This document shows, in pieces, positions 17,214 through 24,260 of a stretch of DNA of 49,270 nt (its first letter is position 1; every line of letters begins with the position of its first letter). The stretch lies in the NCBI GenBank assembly GCA_029268305.1, contig JAJUGE010000012.1, positions 1-49,270 on the forward strand. The letters run 5' to 3'. Below the pieces are notes generated by a model that saw nothing but the letters and a program-made list of their open reading frames with translations, was not told the DNA's origin and did not search any database. The position numbers and the translations under genes are program-made. Source of the stretch: Alphaproteobacteria bacterium. GTDB lineage: Bacteria > Pseudomonadota > Alphaproteobacteria > JAJUGE01.

Positions 17214-17335
17214 TTGAGTTTCTACATTCTTTCGCCTGTCGCCCGTACGGGGCGTACATATGGCCCGTACTGTGGGATGATCCTCCGCGCTGCAGGGACT
17301 TGGCCGCGCAGCTCGAAACACCGAAAGGGGAATTC

Positions 17336-17647
17336 ATGGCAAAGAAGCAGTCGGAGAAAGTCGCCAAAACCGGTTCGGCGAAGTCCGGTTCGACGAAGCG
17401 CAAGGTCAACCCTGCCTTGATGAAGCCGCTCCAGCCGTCGAAAGAGCTGGCCGCTGTCGTCGGCTCGGACCCGATACCGCGCCCGGAGGTGGTGAAGAAG
17501 CTCTGGGACTACATCAAGAAGAACGATCTGCAGAACCCGGAGAACCGGCGGGAAATCCGCAGCGACGACAAGCTGCGGGCGGTTTTCGGCAAGGACAAGG
17601 TCACGATGTTCGAGATGAACAAGTACGTGGCCCAGCACCTGAAGTAG
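17336..17647 (+). CDS. SWIB/MDM2 domain protein
   Basis: 103-residue basic protein: a lysine/serine-rich N-terminal tail (residues 1-30, histone-like composition) and a SWIB domain from about 35 to the end (LMKPLQPSKELAAVVG, EVVKKLWDYIKKNDLQNPENRREIRSDDKLRAVFGKDKVTMFEM in sequence order). Bacterial SWIB proteins occur in chlamydiae and many alphaproteobacteria and may act on nucleoid structure; their function is not established. The ATG at 17336 has AAAGGGG six bases upstream; a frame extension to 17300 has no ribosome site. It lies 122 bases after tRNA-Gln. Confidence 0.92.
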   Translation: MAKKQSEKVAKTGSAKSGSTKRKVNPALMKPLQPSKELAAVVGSDPIPRPEVVKKLWDYIKKNDLQNPENRREIRSDDKLRAVFGKDKVTMFEMNKYVAQHLK

Positions 17648-17668
17648 CATTCGGCGGTTAGGCGCGGC

Positions 17669-17689
17669 CGGCGGCCATCGGAGCCGCCG
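17669..17689 (+). terminator. Possible hairpin terminator after the SWIB gene
   Basis: CGGCGGC (17669-17675) and GCCGCCG (17683-17689) can form a 7-bp GC stem with a seven-base loop, 21 bases after the SWIB stop. There is no T tract after it, so intrinsic termination is not assured. Short GC hairpins are frequent by chance at this base composition. Confidence 0.25.
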
Positions 17690-17801
17690 AGCCCGGTTCG
17701 TGCCGTTCAGGCCGGGGCCATTCTCGATCGAGCCTTGGTGACACCACCCGTAGCCGTTCTCGAGCGGGCGGGCTGTCCGACGAATTTGTCGGCGGCCGCT
17801 C

Positions 17802-18551
17802 CTACTGTGCGGGGCAGTGAATCCGGAGGAAGCGGCGGACGCGTTCGATCGTCCGTTCTTTCAGTTCGGGTGGCGACTTCCACGGGAAGACGGTTATCTC
17901 GGCGTTCGGTGCCAGTGAAGCGACATCCACGGACGTCTGGTGCGGATGAGCCGGCGTATCGTCCGGCAGCACGAGAATGGGCGTCTCACAGCCGCGTATC
18001 GTTTCGCGCGAGACGCTGTAGAGAAAATCGGGGTTCACCCGATACAGATTGTGCAGGTACCTGTCGATCACGTCCTGGGTCACGTCGGGCCGCCGGGCAA
18101 GGAATTCCGGAGCCCAGCCATCCCGGCCGGAGCGGTACATGACATCGGGATCGTCCGGCCAATGTCCGACTGTCTGGCAGAAGACCGCCGCGACGACCCG
18201 CTCGGGCGCGCGCTCGAGCAGCTTGCCGGCGAAGCATCCGCCGATGCAGTAGCCCATGAAGGCGAACTCCCGGACGCCGAGATGATCCATCAGTCCGAGC
18301 TGATCGTCGGCGAACGCTCCCCACGGATCGTCGACGGCGACCGGTCCCGTGCTCTCACCGCCGTTGGCATTGCGCTGATCCATGGTGATGCAGCGAAAAT
18401 CGCTGCTGAAAGCCTCCATTGCGTTGAAGACGGCATTCGGCCAGTTATCCACACGTGAGTTGAGGCCGCCGCCGGGGATGACCAGCAGCGGAAAGCCACT
18501 GCCCGCCTCCTCGTACCGGATGCGGACGTCACCCTTCTCGTAGAACGGCAT
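17802..18551 (-). CDS. Alpha/beta hydrolase with cysteine at the nucleophile position
   Basis: 249-residue alpha/beta hydrolase fold protein. The strand-turn-helix elbow reads G-Y-C102-I-G-G, so the nucleophile is cysteine, as in dienelactone hydrolases, not serine. The preceding elements are LVIPGGGLNSRVDNWP (oxyanion loop) and TMDQRNANGGES. The acid could be Asp in LVLPDDTPAHPHQTS; the histidine would then come from the same PAHPHQ loop, since no histidine sits at the usual C-terminal place (VFPWKSPPELKE). The substrate is unknown. The start ATG at 18551 has GGAGGAG a few bases upstream. A palindromic site 30-50 bases upstream is listed separately. Confidence 0.85.
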   Translation of the reverse strand: MPFYEKGDVRIRYEEAGSGFPLLVIPGGGLNSRVDNWPNAVFNAMEAFSSDFRCITMDQRNANGGESTGPVAVDDPWGAFADDQLGLMDHLGVREFAFMGYCIGGCFAGKLLERAPERVVAAVFCQTVGHWPDDPDVMYRSGRDGWAPEFLARRPDVTQDVIDRYLHNLYRVNPDFLYSVSRETIRGCETPILVLPDDTPAHPHQTSVDVASLAPNAEITVFPWKSPPELKERTIERVRRFLRIHCPAQ

Positions 18552-18574
18552 GGTTGTCTCCTCCCTGGGTGCCG

Positions 18575-18606
18575 GACAGAATCACCCCAGAGAGTGATGG
18601 CCCTGT
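18575..18606. promoter_or_regulatory. Nested inverted repeat upstream of the Cys-type hydrolase
   Basis: ATCAC (18581-18585) and GTGAT (18594-18598) form an inverted repeat with an eight-base spacer; flanking GACAG (18575-18579) and CTGTC (18602-18606) form a second, outer pair. The dyad sits 30-55 bases ahead of the start codon at 18551, where a repressor of the TetR/GntR/MarR kind could bind. No regulator gene is adjacent. Short dyads arise by chance, so this is tentative. Confidence 0.3.
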
Positions 18607-18773
18607 CAATGTCATCGAGCGCACTACGATGATTGCGGCGGGCACGCTCCGGATGGCAAACGTCGATACTCGATCGGTCCCCACGACGACCGATGCCATC
18701 TCGGCGGCGGCCCTTCCAGGCCGCCCACCGATCTGTCATTCGAAAAGGTAGGGAGGCAGGGGCCACCCGCGGT

Positions 18774-19655
18774 CTAGATTTCGTCGCCGTAGAACTTTAT
18801 CTCGTCCAACAGTTCGACCCGCGGATCGTCGAGGTCGATGAGCGCAGTCTCGGACAGGTCCGACGGGTCCTTGACCTTTATGACCTTGGCCGCGAAATCG
18901 ACGACCTGGTCACAGGTCAGTATCCCTTCGTCGATGACCCCGTCTTCCGTGAAAGAGGGCGAGCTCGTGCCGGCGATTCCCCACTCGCCGATTCTGGCAA
19001 TCGCTTCCGCGCCGGAAAGACGATGCCTGTATCGGTCCTTCACGCGATGCTCGAACCAGGTATCGGTGAAGCCTTCCACCCGGATGATCGCCTTGTAGGG
19101 GATCTTCAACGTCTGTTTTCTGGCCGTCAGGACTGCGGCATGGATTTCCCCGGGGGGCACATTCATCTTTATAGACTGCTTGAATGTGGTCGATTCGGTT
19201 TTGGTGGTGGATTCCGATTTCGACCAGCTATAGCTATAATCAAATGCAAATTTCAGGGTGAGCTTTGGCTTGATGAACAGGAAGTTCACCCCGCCGCCGA
19301 AATCCACCCCTGCACCCAGCTTGATACCGTGACCATTCGACCTGGTGGTCGCTTCGCTCGTCGTGCAGGTATAGCTCAGCTCGACCGTGCCGTCTCCGGA
19401 CAGGCCACCCCGATTGTCCAGGACGGCCTTTGAGCACTGGATCTCGTTTGCCGTGCATTGTGCTTTCGTCCGATCGAAGAAGAGCTTGCGCTCCGGATAG
19501 TCTTCCAGTCCGCCGTAGAGCCCACCTGGCTTCTTGTCGGCGCCCTGCTCGTACCACTTGCCATTGGCCGGATCGAGGTTCGTATCCAGATGGCGCTTCC
19601 ACATCGCCGAAAGAAGCGGCGCAAGGGTTGCCTTCTCTAGATATTTCAATGCCAT
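18774..19655 (-). CDS. Aerolysin/ETX-MTX2-like beta-pore-forming protein (candidate)
   Basis: 293-residue protein with the layout of the aerolysin superfamily. An N-terminal part of unclear fold (about 1-90) is followed by a glycine-rich stretch (HGIKLGAGVDFGGGVNF, 109-125), a long Ser/Thr-rich alternating segment (DYSYSWSKSESTTKTESTTF, 139-158), then NVPPGE (165-170) and KIPYKAII (184-191). The combination of an S/T-rich amphipathic hairpin, VPPG, and VPY/IPY is the hallmark of ETX/MTX2, hydralysin and natterin-type pore modules. There is no signal peptide, so release would need lysis or an unrecognised route. Four cysteines: 67, 74, 97 and 248. GC content is visibly below the neighbours (the stretch around 19140-19260 is under 50%), suggesting transfer. 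The start ATG has AAGAAAGGTGG upstream. Toxin activity is inference. Confidence 0.6.
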   Translation of the reverse strand: MALKYLEKATLAPLLSAMWKRHLDTNLDPANGKWYEQGADKKPGGLYGGLEDYPERKLFFDRTKAQCTANEIQCSKAVLDNRGGLSGDGTVELSYTCTTSEATTRSNGHGIKLGAGVDFGGGVNFLFIKPKLTLKFAFDYSYSWSKSESTTKTESTTFKQSIKMNVPPGEIHAAVLTARKQTLKIPYKAIIRVEGFTDTWFEHRVKDRYRHRLSGAEAIARIGEWGIAGTSSPSFTEDGVIDEGILTCDQVVDFAAKVIKVKDPSDLSETALIDLDDPRVELLDEIKFYGDEI

Positions 19656-20084
19656 GGGACACCACCTTTCTTGGGCTTGATTGTGGAACGGAACAATTCG
19701 GAGGCCTCCACGGCCATATGCGGCCCTGGAGCCTGACGACTGTCCCTTGGTCTTCCCGGCGTCTCACGCAAATCCACCTCCCTGCCTCGCGTATGCCGCG
19801 GGCCCGCAGCCGTCACGCAGACTCTGCATGGCCGCGGATCATCTTCTTCTTTGTAGATGCATAGCAACCGAGGAAGTTCGGATCAATATACTTGCTCGTT
19901 CGAGTATTTTAGTTGGTTTTTTCTTTGATTTATCTATTGATGCCGAACATTGCCGGAGTTGTCGTGAGCCGACGTCCGGTAGCTTCCGCAGCGAACCGGG
20001 GTCGAACGGAATAGGCCCTGCTTCAAAGGACCTAACGTCTGAGGCAACGTGTACGGATCGCCGGCGCAGGGTGTCCGCTCAGGC
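19656..20084. other. Lower-GC intergenic stretch beside the pore-forming-like gene
   Basis: These 429 bases lie between the start of the aerolysin-like gene and the end of the MFS gene, both on the minus strand. The part from about 19850 to 19950 is strikingly A+T rich for this genome. Several frames are open but none has a good start, coding composition or a recognisable protein. A hairpin with a T-rich tail at 19888-19926 is listed separately. The minus strand contains TATATT (19894-19889), a fair -10 match, without a good -35 partner. I regard this as a decayed or imported segment carrying regulatory sequence for the aerolysin-like gene. Confidence 0.5.
19888..19926 (+). terminator. Possible intrinsic terminator with no gene feeding it
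   Basis: ATACTTG (19888-19894) pairs with CGAGTAT (19901-19907) including one G-U pair, loop CTCGTT, followed by TTTAGTTGGTTTTTTCTTTG. This reads as a weak rho-independent terminator for rightward transcription. No plus-strand gene lies upstream within the patch, so it may be a remnant, or it may end a short untranslated RNA. Confidence 0.3.
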
Positions 20085-21272
20085 CTACATCCGCTTGGGC
20101 AGATAGAGCGCATAGCGCGCGACAACGAGCAGCGAGCCGCCGGCGACCACGAAGACCGTAGGCAGCGGTGCCACCGCCAGCAGCATTGTATAGACCCCCG
20201 GCGGCACGAGATTCGCGGCATCACGGTAGGTCACGAACACTGTTGTCATCTCCGGCCGCTCGAGCGGGCGCACTGCGCGGAGGAAAGGGGTGTTGCCGGC
20301 GCCGTCGATCGCACCGGCGACGAAGGCGGAGACGACGAGCAACGCCGCACCGACCCACGCAATCTCTCCGGCGGGCGCCAGGAGGATCGTCACGACTCCC
20401 GTCCCCGTGTAGGCCCCGACCAGCAGCCGGCGCAGGCCCCAACGCGCCGAGACCCGGCCCCAGAGCCGCGCCGCCAGCAACGCCCCCATCCCGACCGAGA
20501 TCAACGCGCCGGCGGTCGCGGGCTCGAAGCCGAGCGCGATGGCATAGATCGGCCCGTAGACGAAGAACGTGCTCCACCACGCGGCGCGGCCGAAGGCCAG
20601 GATCCAGGCGAGCCGCAGCCGCGGCTGCGAGAAGAACCGCGGGAAATAGCGGAGCGGGTTCGGCGTCCTCTTCGGGCCGGCCGTCACCGCCGGATGCTCC
20701 GTCAGGCGCAGGAACCAGAAGAAGCCGAGCATCGCCGAGATCCCGGCGATCCCGACCACGAACGGCAGCCAGCCCGAAATTTCACCGAGCTTGATGCCGA
20801 GCCACGGCCCGATCAGCCAGACTCCGGCAGCGAAGAAGACGCGCTTCGGCTCGAACCGGCCGATCTCCCGCCGCCCGACATGGTCCATGATGTAGAGGCT
20901 GAGACAGATCTCGGCCGCCGACTGCGACAGGACGAACAGCGGCATGCCGATCAGAAGCCCCGTGGTCCCGCCGAAGCCGATCAGTCCGAGCGAAAGAATG
21001 CCGATGCCGAGGAACGCGGTAAGCGATCGGCGTCGCGTGATCCGCCGCACCGACCAGGGTACGCCCAAGCTACCGACGACGCCAAAGATGCTGGCGCCGA
21101 AATAGAAGAGGCTGACCATCTGAGGATCGCCCAGCAACTCCAGCGCGAGGAGGGGCAGCACCGTGATCAGAAGCGCCCGGTGGAACGTCGCGAGCGCGAA
21201 GAGAATCGCGAGTGAAGTGGCGCCCGGACGCGCGACCGCGTCCAGCCAGGCGGAAACGTGGAGACCGCGCAT
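20085..21272 (-). CDS. MFS transporter
   Basis: 395-residue polytopic membrane protein of major facilitator type, with about 12 hydrophobic helices in two halves separated by a basic cytoplasmic loop (RLTEHPAVTAGPKRTPNPLRYFPRFFSQPRLR, about residues 190-220). The loop 2-3 region (VPWSVRRITRRRSLTAFLGIGILSLGL) has the arginine-rich pattern of motif A. Family-level assignment is good, the substrate is unknown. The start ATG at 21272 has a weak GGTAGGT ahead. It is divergent from the SDR gene (187-bp gap), so it could move a substrate or product of the neighbouring catabolic enzymes, but this is inference. Confidence 0.85.
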   Translation of the reverse strand: MRGLHVSAWLDAVARPGATSLAILFALATFHRALLITVLPLLALELLGDPQMVSLFYFGASIFGVVGSLGVPWSVRRITRRRSLTAFLGIGILSLGLIGFGGTTGLLIGMPLFVLSQSAAEICLSLYIMDHVGRREIGRFEPKRVFFAAGVWLIGPWLGIKLGEISGWLPFVVGIAGISAMLGFFWFLRLTEHPAVTAGPKRTPNPLRYFPRFFSQPRLRLAWILAFGRAAWWSTFFVYGPIYAIALGFEPATAGALISVGMGALLAARLWGRVSARWGLRRLLVGAYTGTGVVTILLAPAGEIAWVGAALLVVSAFVAGAIDGAGNTPFLRAVRPLERPEMTTVFVTYRDAANLVPPGVYTMLLAVAPLPTVFVVAGGSLLVVARYALYLPKRM

Positions 21273-21459
21273 TACCTACCCGACCGCAGCACCCTGAGAG
21301 GACCGCGATACCGGCCCTCCCCGAAGATAGCCGTCGGCCGTCTTCGCGGCAGCCTCGATCTCGCACGCGCTCTGATGACTGGCAAGTCCCGTCCGTATCG
21401 CGGATAATCGCAACCGGGCGGCCCGGAGGAGAGGCCGGCACCACCAGGGGCGGAAGCAG

Positions 21460-22302
21460 ATGAATGCAAACAAGAAGCCGGTCGCCGTCATTATCGGCGC
21501 GACCTCCAAGTGGCAGTCGGACGGACGCAACACCAAGCTCGCGCACGGGCGGACGATCGACGACAGCGACCTTCCGGTCGGCATCCGCTGGGGAATCGGT
21601 GGTGCTCTGACGCAGAAGTTCGCAAGCGAGGGGTATTTCGTCGTTATGACGACCCGCAGCGCGGGCAACGCCTCGGCGCTGGAGGCCGCAGTCAAGGAGC
21701 AGGGCGGCGAAGGCATGATCGTCGAGCTCGACCTCTCGTCGGAGGCGTCGATCTCCAATGCCTTCTCGCGCATCCGCAGCGAGGCCGGTGACCCGGAAGT
21801 GCTGATTTACAATGCGGGCTACCTCGAGGGCCGCGATCTGCCGCCGGACAAAGAGCTGCTCGAGTACATCCCGGTCGAGATGTTCGACACGGCCCACCAC
21901 ATTGCCAGCCGCGGGCCCTTCCTCGTGGCCAAGGAGGTCCTGCCGGCGATGCGACAGCGGGGCAGCGGTAGCTTCCTCTTCTCCAACAACGCCAGCTCGC
22001 TGCGCGGCCGCAAGCGCCTGACCGGCCAGTCGCTCTATTATCCGCGGGTGATGATGCGCACGCTCGCCCAGGTGCTGACCGAGGAATATTCCGAGCACGG
22101 AGTGCACGTCGCGAACGTCGTGATCGACGGCCTGATCGACTCGCCGGGGACGCGCGCGCTGGAGCGGGCGCAGAAGAACCCCGAGCTGGTGATGAACCCA
22201 GTCAAGATTGCCGAGGCGTTCTACTACCTGCACACCCAGGACAGGTCGTGCTGGACGCACGAGCTGCAGTTGACGCCGTACTCGACCAAGCCGAGCTACT
22301 GA
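21460..22302 (+). CDS. Atypical short-chain dehydrogenase/reductase (SDR)
   Basis: 280-residue Rossmann-fold protein with SDR features: beta1 VAVIIGAT, acidic VELDLSSEAS, NAG at 118-120, and ASRGPFLVAKEVLPAM as helix 5. Two departures stand out. The cofactor motif TGxxxGxG is split: G13-A-T is separated from G45-I-G47-G by about 30 residues (SKWQSDGRNTKLAHGRTIDDSDLPVGIRW in order). The catalytic Tyr-x3-Lys is absent; the site reads SLYYPRVMMRTLAQ, with no lysine at either spacing. It may bind cofactor in an altered way, or use Arg196. The ATG at 21460 has a weak upstream site (GGGGCGGAAGCAG). It converges on the ketopantoate-reductase-like gene (12 bases between stops). Confidence 0.82.
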   Translation: MNANKKPVAVIIGATSKWQSDGRNTKLAHGRTIDDSDLPVGIRWGIGGALTQKFASEGYFVVMTTRSAGNASALEAAVKEQGGEGMIVELDLSSEASISNAFSRIRSEAGDPEVLIYNAGYLEGRDLPPDKELLEYIPVEMFDTAHHIASRGPFLVAKEVLPAMRQRGSGSFLFSNNASSLRGRKRLTGQSLYYPRVMMRTLAQVLTEEYSEHGVHVANVVIDGLIDSPGTRALERAQKNPELVMNPVKIAEAFYYLHTQDRSCWTHELQLTPYSTKPSY

Positions 22303-22314
22303 CGGACGCCTCGA

Positions 22315-23340
22315 TCAGGCGATAATGCGCTCTCGGATCAGGGCGAGGTTCGCCGGATCGGGTTTCAGCTCACCGGCATGGATCCGCCGCGCTATCTCGA
22401 CGATCGCCTCGTTCACCGGTGCCGGCATGCCGCGCTTTCGGCATTCTTCGGCCACCATGCCGTTGATCAGGTCCACCTCGCTGTAGCGGCCCTTCATGAA
22501 GTCCTGCAGCACGGTGTTGATCGCCTTCGGGCCGACATCGTGGACAATCTTCTCCAGCAGCGTCTCCAGAAGGCTGTTGGTGTTGCGTACCTGATCCGGC
22601 CTCAGGCCGAAGATCGGCACGACCCGGTAGCCGAGCGACTGGCCGGCCGCGAGCGCCTCGGCGCCGGAGCGCAGGAACAGCTCGCGCACGCCGTCGAGCC
22701 TGAACACCTGTTCGTTGGTGGTGCCGAGAACAGCCTTCATACCCATCGTCATCGCATTGACGACGAGCTTCATCCATTTCGCCGAGAGCACGTCGTCGGT
22801 GATCTCGACGGTGCCGGCATGTTCCATCGCCTCCGCGACCTCCGCGAGGCGGGCTTCCTGAACGGGGTCGAAGGCGCCGATGCCGAACCAGGTCTTTTCC
22901 CGTGGGGTGCTCCGCGTGACTTCCCCCGGTTCAAACATCTGGGAGGCCAACTCGACGACGCAACCGACCGTGCGCTCGCGGCCAACCACCTCGCCGATCA
23001 TTTCCGCCGTCATGCCGTTCTGGACTGCGACCAACAGGCCGTCGGCGGAGAGGTGAGGCTTGATGAATTCGGCCAGCCACCGGGAATCGTAGGCTTTCGA
23101 CGTCAGCAGCACGACGTCGAACGTTCTTCGCAAGCTGCACACATCGCACAGGTGATGGGCCTCGACCTTGACGTTTCGCTCTTCGGCCGAGGTCCGAATG
23201 GTGAGGCCGCGCGCCCGCATCGCCTCCACGTGTGCGGGCCATTGATCGATCAGGGTGACCTCCAGCCCGGCCTCGACCAGGTCGGCGGCAATACAGCTCC
23301 CGTTCGCGCCGGTGGCGAGCACCGCGATCTTCCTGCCCAT
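22315..23340 (-). CDS. Ketopantoate reductase family (ApbA/PanE-like) dehydrogenase
   Basis: 341-residue NAD(P)H-dependent reductase-like protein: N-terminal Rossmann domain (KIAVLATGANGSCIAADLVEAG, then LIDQWPAHVEAM) and C-terminal helical ApbA_C domain (KLVVNAMTMGMKAVLGTTNEQV, RYSEVDLINGMVAEECRKRGMPAPVNEAI). The segment SEVDLINGMVxxxxxxxGxxxPxN is the family landmark with substrate-binding residues. Many such proteins act on 2-oxo acids other than ketopantoate. Position as the last gene of a six-gene minus-strand set suggests a catabolic reductase instead of pantothenate synthesis. Confidence 0.85.
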   Translation of the reverse strand: MGRKIAVLATGANGSCIAADLVEAGLEVTLIDQWPAHVEAMRARGLTIRTSAEERNVKVEAHHLCDVCSLRRTFDVVLLTSKAYDSRWLAEFIKPHLSADGLLVAVQNGMTAEMIGEVVGRERTVGCVVELASQMFEPGEVTRSTPREKTWFGIGAFDPVQEARLAEVAEAMEHAGTVEITDDVLSAKWMKLVVNAMTMGMKAVLGTTNEQVFRLDGVRELFLRSGAEALAAGQSLGYRVVPIFGLRPDQVRNTNSLLETLLEKIVHDVGPKAINTVLQDFMKGRYSEVDLINGMVAEECRKRGMPAPVNEAIVEIARRIHAGELKPDPANLALIRERIIA

Positions 23341-23368
23341 CGCGCAGACCTCCCGCCGACGCCCGGCC

Positions 23369-24211
23369 CTATGATCTAGACGGCGACCACTTGTAGACCC
23401 GCTCCAGCGTCCCGCCCATCAGCGTCGCCTTATCGCTCTCCGACAACCGGTCCGTCTCACGGAAGGGCGTCACGCCCTGCTCGTAGGTCAGCAACTCGAC
23501 CGCGCGGGTCCAGTCGGTGCCCCACATGCAGCGATCGAGCCCGAAGGCGTCGAAGATGCGGCCGAGCGGCTCCCAGATGTCGTCGTAAGGGAAAGGCTGG
23601 TGCGACAGCGTGCAGGCGCCCGTGATCTTGACGGCGATGTTCGGATGTTCAGCCAGCTTCAGGAGCTTCGGCAGCTCGGCGAACGGCTCGGCCGGCGGCG
23701 GTGGTTCGAACGGCTGCTGCAGACCGAGATGATCGATGACGATGGTGGTATCCGGGTTGCGCGCGGCCAGCGCCTTCACCTGATCGAGACGACCCCAGCA
23801 GAGCAGGTTCACCGGCAGGCCGTTGCGTGCCGCCGCCGCGAGCACGCGGTTTACCCCCGGATCGGCCGGATCTTCGGAAACATCGGCGTTCATCATGATC
23901 CGGCAGGCGACTGCACCCTTGGTCTTCGCCCAGTCGGCGATCGTCTCGCCGACACCGGGGTCGGAGACGTTCACAGGCTTCACAAGGCAGAACCTTCCGG
24001 GATACGCCGCATAAACCTGGAGCGCGTAGCTCGGGTCGTAACGGTACATGGTGTATGGCGAGACGAGGACGGCGCCGTCGACGCCGACTTCGTCCATCGC
24101 CTTGACCATATCGTCGCCCGTCACCTCCGGCGGTCCGTGGAGAACCGCCGCCCAGGGGCGGCCGGGGTGGTCGCGCTCGTAAGCATGCACCTGGGCATCG
24201 ATGATCTTCAT
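23369..24211 (-). CDS. Amidohydrolase-2 family (PF04909) TIM-barrel hydrolase or decarboxylase
   Basis: 280-residue single-domain TIM barrel. It begins MKIIDAQVHAYERD; the usual D-x-H-x-H of this superfamily reads D5-A-Q7-V-H9, a variant that removes one metal ligand. Further landmarks are VIDHLGLQQP (barrel histidine), AVKITGACTLSHQPFPYDD and the C-terminal MWGTDWT aspartate. Relatives hydrolyse lactones such as 4-sulfomuconolactone or 2-pyrone-4,6-dicarboxylate, or decarboxylate aromatic acids. The gene sits between the flavoenzyme and the reductase, with 49 and 28 bases on either side, so it probably acts in the same pathway. Confidence 0.85.
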   Translation of the reverse strand: MKIIDAQVHAYERDHPGRPWAAVLHGPPEVTGDDMVKAMDEVGVDGAVLVSPYTMYRYDPSYALQVYAAYPGRFCLVKPVNVSDPGVGETIADWAKTKGAVACRIMMNADVSEDPADPGVNRVLAAAARNGLPVNLLCWGRLDQVKALAARNPDTTIVIDHLGLQQPFEPPPPAEPFAELPKLLKLAEHPNIAVKITGACTLSHQPFPYDDIWEPLGRIFDAFGLDRCMWGTDWTRAVELLTYEQGVTPFRETDRLSESDKATLMGGTLERVYKWSPSRS

Positions 24212-24260
24212 GGGCCCCTTCCCTTCTCTGATTTCTCGCTGAGGTGGCCGCAGAGGTCGC

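Noticed and set aside
19646-19867. 73-codon minus-strand frame ending over the toxin-like start codon
   Set aside because: It would be translationally coupled to the toxin-like gene, but has no ribosome site, a patternless Arg/Pro-rich product and no recognisable similarity.
21285-21330. CACCCTGAGAGGA resembling part of a TPP riboswitch
   Set aside because: The other conserved blocks of the aptamer (GAACCTGATC-type segment and P1 pairing) are missing, and the next gene is an SDR.
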